Source: Flabesymbios commensalis (lineage: Eukaryota; Annelida; Polychaeta; Terebellida; Flabelligeridae). Taken from it: a stretch of DNA of 64,000 bases. The position numbers and the translations under genes are program-made. The stretch covers positions 80,847,499 through 80,911,498 of the forward strand of contig OZ024908.1 in NCBI GenBank assembly GCA_964017125.1, given 5' to 3'. The notes under the pieces are model-generated. The model saw only the letters and a program-made list of their open reading frames with translations. It did no database searches and was not told the origin of the DNA. Shown here piece by piece: positions 22,334 to 34,351 of this stretch; the stretch's first letter is position 1, and each line of letters begins with the position of its first letter.

Positions 22334-24267
22334 GCCGATGGTGCCTGCAAAATTACATGGAAAACGGTTAAGAATTGACGTCTGAATTGACGTCTAAATG
22401 AATAACTTTTAAAAATTCTCAATCAAATTTCACACTATTCTCATTAATAACTTTTGAAGTAATCAATGAAACTCCGCCAAATTTACAAGGCAGTTGCCGT
22501 AATACCTCCCGATGGTGTCTGCAAAATTACATGGAAAACGGTTAAGAATTGACGTCTGAATTGACGTCTATATCATAATTTTTAAAAATACTCAATCAAA
22601 TTTCCTACTAATCTTATTGATAACTTTTGAAGTACTTAATCAAACTTCGCCAAATTTACAGGAAAATATTACACTAATGTCATTAATAACTTTTGAAGTA
22701 CTTAATCAATCTTTGCCAAATTTACAGGGCAGTTGCCGTAGTACCTGCCGATGGTGCCTGCAAAATTACATAGAAAACGGTTGAGAATTGACGTCTGAAT
22801 TGACGTCGAAATGAAAAACTTTTAAAAATTCTCAATCAAATTTCACACTATTCTCATTAATAACTTTTGAAGTAATCAATGAAACTCCGCCAAATTTACA
22901 GGGCAGTTGCCGTAATACCTGCCGATGGTGCCTGCAAAATTACATGGAAAACGGTTAAGAATTGACGTCTGAATTAACGTCTAAATGAAAAACTTTTAAA
23001 AATACTCAATCAAATTTCACACTGATCTCATTAATAACTTTTGAAGTAATTAATGAAACTCCGCCAAATTTACAGGGCAGTTGCCGTAATACCAGCCGAT
23101 GGTGCCTGCAAAATTACATGGAAAACGGTTGAGAATTGACGTCTGAATTGACGTCTATATCATAATTTTTAAAAATACTCAATCAAATTTCCTACTAATC
23201 TTATTGATAACTTTTGAAGTACTTAATCAAACTTCGCCAAATTTACAGGAAAATATCACACTAATGTCATTAATAACTTTTGAAGTACTTAATCAATCAT
23301 TGCAAAATTTACAGGGCAGTTGCCGTAGTACCTGCCGATGGTGCCTGCAAAATTACATGGAAAACGGTTGAGAATTGACGTCTGAATTGACGTCTAAATG
23401 AAAAACTTTTAAAAATTCTCAATCAAATTTCACACTATTCTCATTAATAACTTTTGAAGTAATCAATGAAACTCCGCCAAATTTACAGGGCAGTTGCCGT
23501 AATACCTGCCGATGGTGCCTGCAAAATTACATGGAAAACGGTTAAGAATTGACGTCTGAATTGACGTCTAAATGAAAAACTTTGGAAATACTCAATCAAA
23601 TTTCACACTGATCTCATTATTAACTTTTGAAGTAGTCAATGAAACGTCGAGAAATTCACAGGGCAGTTGCCGTAGTACTAGCCGATGGTTCCTGCAAAAT
23701 TACATGGAAAACTGTTGAGAATTGACGTCTAAATTGACGTCTGAATGAAAAACTTTTAAAAATACTCAATCAAATTTCACACTAATCTCATTAATAACTT
23801 TTGAAGTAATCAATGAAACTCCGCCAAATTTACAGAGCAGTTGCCGTAATACCAGCCGATGGTGCCTGCAAAATTACATGGGAAACGGTTAAGAATTGAC
23901 GTCTGAATTGACGTCTAAATCATAATTTTTAAAAATACTCAATCAAATTTCCTACTAATCTTATTGATAACTTTTGAAGTACTTAATCAAACGTCGCCAA
24001 ATTTACAGGAAAATTTCACACTAATGTCATCAATAACTTTTGAAGTACTTAAACAATCTTGGCCAAATTTACAGGGCAGTTGCCGTAGTACCTGCCGATG
24101 GTGCCTGCAAAATTACATGGAAAACGGTTGAGAATTGACGTCTGAATTGACGTCTAAAAGAATAACTTTTAAAAATTCTCAATCAAATTTCACACTATTC
24201 TCATTAATAACTTTTGAAGTAATCAATGAAACTCCGCCAAATTTACAGGGCAGTTGCCGTAATACCT
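22334..24267. repeat. 10-mer HOR, 1,934 bp, copy 1
   Basis: Units start at 22334, 22508 (L), 22747, 22921, 23095 (L), 23334, 23508 (173), 23681, 23855 (L) and 24094; the lengths sum to 1,934. In order the marks are: AATGAATAAC; TATATCAT long; CATAGAAAACGG with ACGTCGAAATG; GAATTAACG, CTGATCTC and GTAATTAATG; TATATCAT long with TGCAAAATTT; ATGAAAAAC with AAAAATTCTC; TTTGGAAATACTC; GGTTCCTGC, AACTGTTGAG and CAGAGCAG; CATGGGAAACGG long with TCTTGG; AAAAGAATAAC. I call these positions 1-10 below. Confidence 0.95.
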
Positions 24268-26201
24268 GCCGATGGTGCCTGCAAAATTACATGGAAAACG
24301 GTTGAGAATTGACGTCTGAATTGACGTCTAAATGAATAACTTTTAAAAATTCTCAATCAAATTTCACACTATTCTCATTAATAACTTTTGAAGTAATCAA
24401 TGAAACTCCGCCAAATTTACAGGGCAGTTGCCGTAATACCTGCCGATGGTGCCTGCAAAATTACATGGAAAACGGTTAAGAATTGACGTCTGAATTGACG
24501 TCTATATCATAATTTTTAAAAATACTCAATCAAATTTCCTACTAATCTTATTGATAACTTTTGAAGTACTTAATCAAACTTCGCCAAATTTACAGGAAAA
24601 TATCACACTAATGTCATTAATAACTTTTGAAGTACTTAATCAATCTTTGCCAAATTTACAGGGCAGTTGCCGTAGTACCTGCCGATGGTGCCTGCAAAAT
24701 TACATAGAAAACGGTTGAGAATTGACGTCTGAATTGACGTCGAAATGAAAAACTTTTAAAAATTCTCAATCAAATTTCACACTATTCTCATTAATAACTT
24801 TTGAAGTAATCAATGAAACTCCGCCAAATTTACAGGGCAGTTGCCGTAATACCTGCCGATGGTGCCTGCAAAATTACATGGAAAACGGTTAAGAATTGAC
24901 GTCTGAATTAACGTCTAAATGAAAAACTTTTAAAAATACTCAATCAAATTTCACACTGATCTCATTAATAACTTTTGAAGTAATTAATGAAACTCCGCCA
25001 AATTTACAGGGCAGTTGCCGTAATACCAGCCGATGGTGCCTGCAAAATTACGTGGAAAACGGTTGAGAATTGACGTCTGAATTGACGTCTATATCATAAT
25101 TTTTAAAAATACTCAATCAAATTTCCTACTAATCTTATTGATAACTTTTGAAGTACTTAATCAAACTTCGCCAAATTTACAGGAAAATATCACACTAAAG
25201 TCATTAATAACTTTTGAAGTGCTTAATCAATCTTTGCAAAATTTACAGGGCAGTTGCCGTAGTACCTGCCGATGGTGCCTGCAAAATTACATGGAAAACG
25301 GTTGAGAATTGACGTCTGAATTGACGTCTAAATGAAAAACTTTTAAAAATTCTCAATCAAATTTCAAACTATTCTCATTAATAACTTTTGAAGTAATCAA
25401 TGAAACTCCGCCAAATTTACAGGGCAGTTGCCGTAATACCTGCCGATGGTGCCTGCAAAATTACATGGAAAACGGTTAAGAATTGACGTCTGAATTGACG
25501 TCTAAATGAAAAACTTTGGAAATACTCAATCAAATTTCACACTGATCTCATTATTAACTTTTGAAGTAGTCAATGAAACGTCGACAAATTCACAGGGCAG
25601 TTGCCGTAGTACTAGCCGATGGTTCCTGCAAAATTACATGGAAAACTGTTGAGAATTGACGTCTGAATTGACGTCTGAATGAAAAACTTTTAAAAATACT
25701 CAATCAAATTTCACACTAATCTCATTAATAACTTTTGAAGTAATCAATGAAACTCCGCCAAATTTACAGAGCAGTTGCCGTAATACCAGCCGATGGTGCC
25801 TGCAAAATTACATGGGAAACGGTTAAGAATTGACGTCTGAATTGACGTCTAAATCATAATTTTAAAAAATACTCAATCAAATTTCCTACTAATCTTATTG
25901 ATAACTTTTGAAGTACTTAATCAAACTTCGCCAAATTTACAGGAAAATTTCACACTAATGTCATCAATAACTTTTGAAGTACTTAAACAATCTTGGCCAA
26001 ATTTACAGGGCAGTTGCCGTAGTACCTGCCGATGGTGCCTGCAAAATTACATGGAAAACGGTTGAGAATTGACGTCTGAATTGACGTCTAAAAGAATAAC
26101 TTTTAAAAATTCTCAATCAAATTTCACACTATTCTCATTAATAACTTTTGAAGTAATCAATGAAACTCCGCCAAATTTACAGGGCAGTTGCCGTAATACC
26201 T
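24268..26201. repeat. 10-mer HOR, 1,934 bp, copy 2
   Basis: Positions 1-10 recur at exactly 1,934 bp offset. Differences are scattered single bases, for example ACATGG versus ACGTGG near 25047, CACACTAATG versus CACACTAAAG near 25195, and CGTCGAGAAATT (23648) versus CGTCGACAAATT. Confidence 0.95.
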
Positions 26202-26375
26202 GCCGATGGTGCCTGCAAAATTACATTGAAAACGGTTAAGAATTGACGTCTGAATTAACGTCTAAATGAAAAACTTTTAAAAATACGCAATCAAATTTCA
26301 CACTGATCTCATTAATAACTTTTGAAGTAATTAATTAAACTCCGCCAAATTTACAGGGCAGTTGCCGTAGTACTA
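26202..26375 (+). repeat. Chimeric short unit: position 4 joined to position 7
   Basis: It starts as position 4 (GGTTAAG, GAATTAACG, CTGATCTC, GTAATTAATTAAAC) and ends as position 7 (GTAGTACTA) leading into position 8. One-off changes here are ACATTGAAAACGG and ATACGCAATC. Related copies of the joint are at 40566, 44781 and 45716, all followed by a position-8-like unit. Confidence 0.88.
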
Positions 26376-27136
26376 GCCGATGGTTCCTGCAAAATTACAT
26401 GGAAAACTGTTGAGAATTGACGTCTGAATTGACGTCTGAATGAAAAACTTTTAAAAATACTCAATCAAATTTCACACTAATCTCATTAATAACTTTTGAA
26501 GTAATCAATGAAACTCCGCCAAATTTACAGAGCAGTTGCCGTAATACCAGCCGATGGTGCCTGCAAAATTACATGGGAAACGGTTAAGAATTGACGTCTG
26601 AATTGACGTCTGAATCATAATTTTTAAAAATACTCAATCAAATTTCCTACTAATCTTATTGATAACTTTTGAAGTACTTAATCAAACTTCGCCAAATTTA
26701 CAGGAAAATTTCACACTAATGTCATCAATAACTTTTGAAGTACTTAAACAATCTTGGCCAAATTTACAGGGCAGTTGCCGTAGTACCTGCCGATGTTGCC
26801 TGCAAAATTACATGGAAAACGGTTGAGAATTGACGTCTGAATTGACGTCTAAAAGAATAACTTTTAAAAATTATCAATCAAATTTCACACTATTCTCATT
26901 AATAACTTTTGAAGTAATCAATGAAACTCCGCCAAATTTACAGGGCAGTTGCCGTAATGCCTGCCGATGGTGCCTGCAAAATTACATGGAAAACGGTTAA
27001 GAATTGACGTCTGAATTGACGTCTAAATGAAAAACTTTTAAAAATACTCAATCAAATTTCACACTAATCTCATTAATAACTTTTGAAGTAATCAATGAAA
27101 CTCCGCCAAATTTACAGGGCAGTTGCCGTAATACCT
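26202..27136. repeat. 5-mer of 935 bp inserted between 10-mer copies
   Basis: The chimera at 26202, then positions 8 (26376), 9 (26550, L), 10 (26789) and an extra short unit (26963, AAGAATTG, ATACTC, ending ACCT). The sum is 4x174+239. The next 10-mer begins at 27137, so the offset from copy 2 to copy 3 is 1,934+935 = 2,869. The same 935-bp period becomes a tandem repeat of its own at 44433-46302. Confidence 0.92.
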
Positions 27137-28896
27137 GCCGATGGTGCCTGCAAAATTACATGGAAAACGGTTGAGAATTGACGTCTGAATTGACGTCTAA
27201 ATGAATAACTTTTAAAAATTCTCAATCAAATTTCACACTATTCTCATTAATAACTTTTGAAGTAATCAATGAAACTCCGCCAAATTTACAGGGCAGTTGC
27301 CGTAATACCTGCCGATGGTGCCTGCAAAATTACATGGAAAACGGTTAAGAATTGACGTCTGAATTGACGTCTATATCATAATTTTTAAAAATACTCAATC
27401 AAATTTCCTACTAATCTTATTGATAACTTTTGAAGTACTTAATCAAACTTCGCCAAATTTACAGGAAAATATCACACTAATGTCATTAATAACTTTTGAA
27501 GTACTTAATCAATCTTTACCAAATTTACAGGGCAGTTGCCGTAGTACCTGCCGATGGTGCCTGCAAAATTACATAGAAAACGGTTGAGAATTGACGTCTG
27601 AATTGACGTCGAAATGAAAAACTTTTAAAAATTCTCAATCAAATTTCACACTATTCTCATTAATAACTTTTGAAGTAATCAATGAAACTCCGCCAAATTT
27701 ACAGGGCAGTTGTCGTAATACCTGCCGATGGTGCCTGCAAACTTACATGGAAAACGGTTAAGAATTGACGTCTGAATTAACGTCTAAATGAAAAACTTTT
27801 AAAAATACTCAATCAAATTTCACACTGATCTCATTAATAACTTTTGAAGTATTTAATGAAACTCCGCCAAATTTACAGGGCAGTTGCCGTAATACCAGCC
27901 GATGGTGCCTCCAAAATTACATGGAAAACGGTTGAGAATTGACGTCTGAATTGACGTCTATATCATAATTTTTAAAAATACTCAATCAAATTTCCTACTA
28001 ATCTTATTGATAACTTTTGAAGTACTTAATCAAACTTCGCCAAATTTACAGGAAAATATCACACTAATGTCATCAATAACTTTTGAAGTACTTAATCAAT
28101 CTTTGCAAAATTTACAGGGCAGTTGCCGTAGTACCTGCCGATGGTGCCTGCAAAATTACATGGAAAACGATTGAGAATTGACGTCTGAATTGACGTCTAA
28201 ATGAAAAACTTTTAAAAATTCTCAATCAAATTTCACACTATTCTCATTAATAACTTTTGAAGTAATCAATGAAACTCCGCCAAATTTACAGGGCAGTTGC
28301 CGTAATACCTGCCGATGGTGCCTGCAAAATTACATGGAAAACGGTTAAGAATTGACGTCTGAATTGACGTCTAAATGAAAACCTTTGGAAATACTCAATC
28401 AAATTTCACACTGATCTCATTATTAACTTTTGAAGTAGTCAATGAAACGTCGACAAATTCACAGGGCAGTTGCCGTAGTACTAGCCGATGGTTCCTGCAA
28501 AATTACATGGAAAACTGTTGAGAATTGACGTCTGAATTGACGTCTGAATGAAAAACTTTTAAAAATACTCAATCAAATTTCACACTAATCTCATTAATAA
28601 CTTTTGAAGTAATCAATGAAACTCCGCCAAATTTACAGAGCAGTTGCCGTAATACCAGCCGATGGTGCCTGCAAAATTACATGGGAAACGGTTAAGAATT
28701 GACGTCTGAATTGACGTCTAAATCATAATTTTTAAAAATACTCAATCAAATTTCCTACTAATCTTATTGATAACTTTTGAAGTACTTAATCAAACTTTGC
28801 CAAATTTACAGGAAAAATTCACACTAATGTCATCAATAACTTTTGAAGTACTTAAACAATCTTGGCCAAATTTACAGGGCAGTTGCCGTAGTACCT
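27137..28896. repeat. 10-mer HOR copy 3, positions 1-9
   Basis: Units at 27137, 27311 (L), 27550, 27724, 27898 (L), 28137, 28311, 28484 and 28658 (L). Position 10 is missing; a TATATCAT long unit (28897) follows directly, making two long units in a row. Differences from earlier copies include GCAGTTGTCG, GCAAACTTAC, GCCTCCAAAAT and AAAACGATTG. Confidence 0.92.
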
Positions 28897-31417
28897 GCCG
28901 ATGGTGCCTGCAAAATTACATGGAAAACGGTTGAGAATTGACGTCTGAATTGACGTCTATATCATAATTTTTAAAAATACTCAATCAAATTTCCTACTAA
29001 TCTTATTGATAACTTTTGAAGTACTTAATCAAACTTCGCCAAATTTACAGGAAAATAACACACTAATGTCATTAATAACTTTTGAAGTACTTAATCAATC
29101 TTTGCCAAATTTACAGGGCAGTTGCCGTAGTACCTGCCGATGGTGCCTGCAAAATTACATAGAAAACGGTTGAGAATTGACGTCTGAATTGACGTCGAAA
29201 TGAAAAACTTTTAAAAATTCTCAATCAAATTTCACACTATTCTCATTAATAACTTTTGAAGTAATCAATGAAACTCCGCCAAATTTACAGGGCAGTTGCC
29301 GTAATACCTGCCGATGGTGCCTGCAAAATTACATAGAAAACGGTTAAGAATTGACGTCTGAATTAACGTCTAAATGAAAAACTTTTGAAAATACTCAATC
29401 AAATTTCACACTGATCTCATTAATAACTTTTGAAGTAATTAACGAAACTCCGCCAAATTTACAGGGCAGTTGCCGTAATACCAGCCGATGGTGCCTGCAA
29501 AATTACATGGAAAACGGTTGAGAATTGACGTCTGAATTGACGTCTAAATGAATAACTTTTAAAAATTCTCAATCAAATTTCACACTATTCTCATTAATAA
29601 CTTTTGAAGTAATCAATGAAACTCCGCCAAATTTACAGGGCAGTTGCCGTAATACCTGCCGATGGTGCCTGCAAAATTACATGGAAAACGGTTAAGAATT
29701 GACGTCTGAATTGACGTCTATATCATAATTTTTAAAAATACTCAATCAAATTTCCTACTAATCTTATTGATAACTTTTGAAGTACTTAATCAAACTTCGC
29801 CAAATTTACAGGAAAATATCACACTAATGTCATTAATAACTTTTGAAGTACTTAATCAATCTTTGCCAAATTTACAGGGCAGTTGCCGTAGTACCTGCCG
29901 ATGGTGCCTGCAAAATTACATAGAAAACGGTTGAGAATTGACGTCTGAATTGACGTCGAAATGAAAAACTTTTAAAAATTCTCAATCAAATTTCACACTA
30001 TTCTCATTAATAACTTTTGAAGTAATCAATGAAACTCCGCCAAATTTACAGGGCAGTTGCCGTAATACCTGCCGATGGTGCCTGCAAAATTACATGGAAA
30101 ACGGTTAAGAATTGACGTCTGAATTAACGTCTAAATGAAAAACTTTTAAAAATACTCAATCAAATTTCACACTGATCTCATTAATAACTTTTGAAAAAAT
30201 TAATGAAACTCCGCCAAATTTACAGGGCAGTTGCCGTAATACCTGCCGATGGTGCCTGCAAAATTACATGGAAAACGGTTAAGAATTGACGTCTGAATTA
30301 ACGTCTAAATGAAAAACTTTTAAAAATACTCAATCAAATTTCACACTAATCTCATTAATAACTTTCGAAGTAATCAATGAAACTCCGCCAAATTTACAGG
30401 GCAGTTGCCGTAATACCAGCCGATGGTGCCTGCAAAATTACATGGAAAACGGTTGAGAATTGACGTCTGAATTGACGTCTATATCATAATTTTTAAAAAT
30501 ACTCAATCAAATTTCCTACTAATCTTATTGATAACTTTTGAAGTACTTAATCAAACTTCGCCAAATTTACAGGAAAATATCACACTAATGTCATTAATAA
30601 CTTTTGAAGTACTTAATCAATCTTTGCAAAATTTACAGGGCAGTTGCCGTAGTACCTGCCGATGGTGCCTGCAAAATTACATGGAAAACGGTTGAGAATT
30701 GACGTCTGAATTGACGTCTAAATGAAAACCTTTGGAAATACTCAATCAAATTTCACACTGATCTCATTATTAACTTTTGAAGTAGTCAATGAAACGTCGA
30801 CAAATTCACAGGGCAGTTGCCGTAGTACTAGCCGATGGTTCCTGCAAAATTACATGGAAAACTGTTGAGAATTGACGTCTGAATTGACGTCTGAATGAAA
30901 AACTTTTAAAAATACTCAATCAAATTTCACACTAATCTCATTAATAACTTTTGAAGTAATCAATGAAACTCCGCCAAATTTACAGAGCAGTTGCCGTAAT
31001 ACCAGCCGATGGTGCCTGCAAAATTACATGGGAAACGGTTAAGAATTGACGTCTGAATTGACGTCTAAGTCATAATTTTTAAAAATACTCAATCAAATTT
31101 CCTACTAATCTTATTGATAACTTTTGAAGTACTTAATCAAACTTCGCCAAATTTACAGGAAAATTTCACACTAATGTCATCAATAACTTTTGAAGTACTT
31201 AAACAATCTTGGCCAAATTTACAGGGCAGTTGCCGTAGTACCTGCCGATGGTGCCTGCAAAATTACATGGAAAACGGTTGAGAATTGACGTCTGAATTGA
31301 CGTCGAAATGAAAAACTTTTAAAAATTCTCAATCAAATTTCACACTATTCTCATTAATAACTTTTGAAGTAATCAATGAAACTCCGCCAAATTTACAGGG
31401 CAGTTGCCGTAATACCT
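28897..31417. repeat. Shuffled core units, no exact HOR copy
   Basis: Thirteen units: 28897 (L), 29136, 29310, 29484, 29658 (L), 29897, 30071, 30245, 30419 (L), 30658, 30831, 31005 (L) and 31244. Read as 10-mer positions the order is 2, 3, 4, 1, 2, 3, 4, a new AACTTTCGAAG unit, 5, 6/7 chimera (AAAACCTTTGG with TTGAG), 8, 9 and a 3-like unit. The 2-3-4-1 group is the 761-bp 4-mer seen later at 51758. The AACTTTCGAAG unit first appears here at 30245. Confidence 0.88.
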
Positions 31418-34351
31418 GCCGATGGTGCCTGCAAAATTACATGGAAAACGGTTAAGAATTGACGTCTGAATTGACGTCTATATCATAATTTTTAAAAATA
31501 CTCAATCAAATTTCCTACTAATCTTATTGATAACTTTTGAAGTACTTAATCAAACTTCGCCAAATTTACAGGAAAATATCACACTGATGTCATTAATAAC
31601 TTTTGAAGTACTTAATCAATCTTTGCCAAATTTACAGGGCAGTTGCCGTAGTACCTGCCGATGGTGCCTGCAAAATTACATAGAAAACGGTTGAGAATTG
31701 ACGTCTGAATTGACGTCGAAATGAAAAACTTTTAAAAATTCTCAATCAAATTTCACACTTTTCTCATTAATAACTTTTGAAGTAATCAATGAAACTCCGC
31801 CAAATTTACAGGGCAGTAGCCGTAATACCTGCCGATGGTGCCTGCAAAATTACATGGAAAACGGTTAAGAATTGACGTCTGAATTAACGTCTAAATGAAA
31901 AACTTTTAAAAATACTCAATCAAATTTCACACTGATCTCATTAATAACTTTTGAAATAATTAATGAAACTCCGCCAAATTTACAGGGCAGTTGCCGTAAT
32001 ACCAGCCGATGGTGCCTGCAAAATTACATGGAAAACGGTTGAGAATTGACGTCTGAATTGACGTCTATATCATAATTTTTAAAAATACTCAATCAAATTT
32101 CCTACTAATCTTATTGATAACTTTTGAAGTACTTAATCAAACTTCGCCAAATTTACAGGAAAATATCACACTAATGTCATTAATAACTTTTGAAGTACTT
32201 AATCAATCTTTGCAAAATTTACAGGGCAGTTGCCGTAGTACCTGCCGATGGTGCCTGCAAAATTACATGGAAAACGGTTGAGAATTGACGTCTGAATTGA
32301 CGTCTAAATGAAAAACTTTTAAAAATTCTCAATCAAATTTCACACTGATCTCATTAATAACTTTTGAAGTAATTAATGAAACTCCGCCAAATTTACAGGG
32401 CAGTTGCCGTAATACCTGCCGATGGTGCCTGCAAAATTACATGGAAAACGGTTAAGAATTGACGTCTGAATTAACGTCTAAATGAAAAACTTTTAAAAAT
32501 ACTCAATCAAATTTCACATTAATCTCATTAATAACTTTCGAAGTAATCAATGAAACTCCGCCAAATTTACAGGGCAGTTGCCGTAATACCAGCCGATGGT
32601 GCCTGCAAAATTACATGGAAAACGGTTGAGAATTGACGTCTGAATTGACGTCTATATCATAATTTTTAAAAATACTCAATCAAATTTCCTACAAATCTTA
32701 TTGATAACTTTTGAAGTACTTAATCAAACTTCGCCAAATTTACAGGAAAATATCACACTGATGTCATTAATAACTTTTGAAGTACTTAATCAATCTTTGC
32801 CAAATTTACAGGGCAGTTGCCGTAGTACCTGCCGATGGTGCCTGCAAAATTACATAGAAAACGGTTGAGAATTGACGTCTGAATTGACGTCGAAATGAAA
32901 AACTTTTAAAAATTCTCAATCAAATTTCACACTTTTCTCATTAATAACTTTTGAAGTAATCAATGAAACTCCGCCAAATTTACAGGGCAGTTGCCGTAAT
33001 ACCTGCCGATGGTGCCTGCAAAATTACATGGAAAACGGTTAAGAATTGACGTCTGAATTAACGTCTAAATGAAAAACTTTTAAAAATACTCAATCAAATT
33101 TCACACTGATCTCATTAATAACTTTTGAAATAATTAATGAAACTCCGCCAAATTTACAGGGCAGTTGCCGTAATACCAGCCGATGGTGCCTGCAAAATTA
33201 CATGGAAAACGGTTGAGAATTGACGTCTGAATTGACGTCTATATCATAATTTTTAAAAATACTCAATCAAATTTCCTACTAATCTTATTGATAACTTTTG
33301 AAGTACTTAATCAAACTTCGCCAAATTTACAGGAAAATATCACACTAATGTCATTAATAACTTTTGAAGTACTTAATCAATCTTTGCAAAATTTACAGGG
33401 CAGTTGCCGTAGTACCTGCCGATGGTGCCTGCAAAATTACATGGAAAACGGTTGAGAATTGACGTCTGAATTGACGTCTAAATGAAAAACTTTTAAAAAT
33501 TCTCAATCAAATTTCACACTGATCTCATTAATAACTTTTGAAGTAATTAATGAAACTCCGCCAAATTTACAGGGCAGTTGCCGTAATACCTGCCGATGGT
33601 GCCTGCAAAATTACATGGAAAACGGTTAAGAATTGACGTCTGAATTAACGTCTAAATGAAAAACTTTTAAAAATACTCAATCAAATTTCACACTAATCTC
33701 ATTAATAACTTTCGAAGTAATCAATGAAACTCCGCCAAATTTACAGGGCAGTTGCCGTAATACCAGCCGATGGTGCCTGCAAAATTACATGGAAAACGGT
33801 TGAGAATTGACGTCTGAATTGACGTCTATATCATAATTTTTAAAAATACTCAATCAAATTTCCTACTAATCTTATTGATAACTTTTGAAGTACTTAATCA
33901 AACTTCGCCAAATTTACAGGAAAATATCACACTAATGTCATTAATAACTTTTGAAGTACTTAATCAATCTTTGCAAAATTTACAGGGCAGTTGCCGTAGT
34001 ACCTGCCGATGGTGCCTGCAAAATTACATGGAAAACGGTTGAGAATTGACGTCTGAATTGACGTCTAAATGAAAACCTTTGGAAATACTCAATCAAATTT
34101 CACACTGATCTCATTATTAACTTTTGAAGTAGTCAATGAAACGTCGACAAATTCACAGGGCAGTTGCCGTAGTACTAGCCGATGGTTCCTGCAAAATTAC
34201 ATGAAAAACTGTTGAGAATTGACGTCTGAATTGACGTCTGAATGAAAAACTTTTAAAAATACTCAATCAAATTTCACACTAATCTCATTAATAACTTTTG
34301 AAGTAATCAATGAAACTCCGCCAAATTTACAGAGCAGTTGCCGTAATACCA
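31418..34351. repeat. 15-mer HOR, 2,934 bp, copy 1
   Basis: Units: 31418 (L), 31657, 31831, 32005 (L), 32244, 32418, 32592 (L), 32831, 33005, 33179 (L), 33418, 33592, 33766 (L), 34005 (173) and 34178. Five long and ten short sum to 2,934. The first twelve are two copies of a 6-mer of 1,174 bp (31418-32591, 32592-33765) marked by CACTTTTCTC, TTTTGAAATAATTAATG and AACTTTCGAAG; the tail is a long unit, the AAAACCTTTGG unit and the CAGAGCAG unit. Confidence 0.95.
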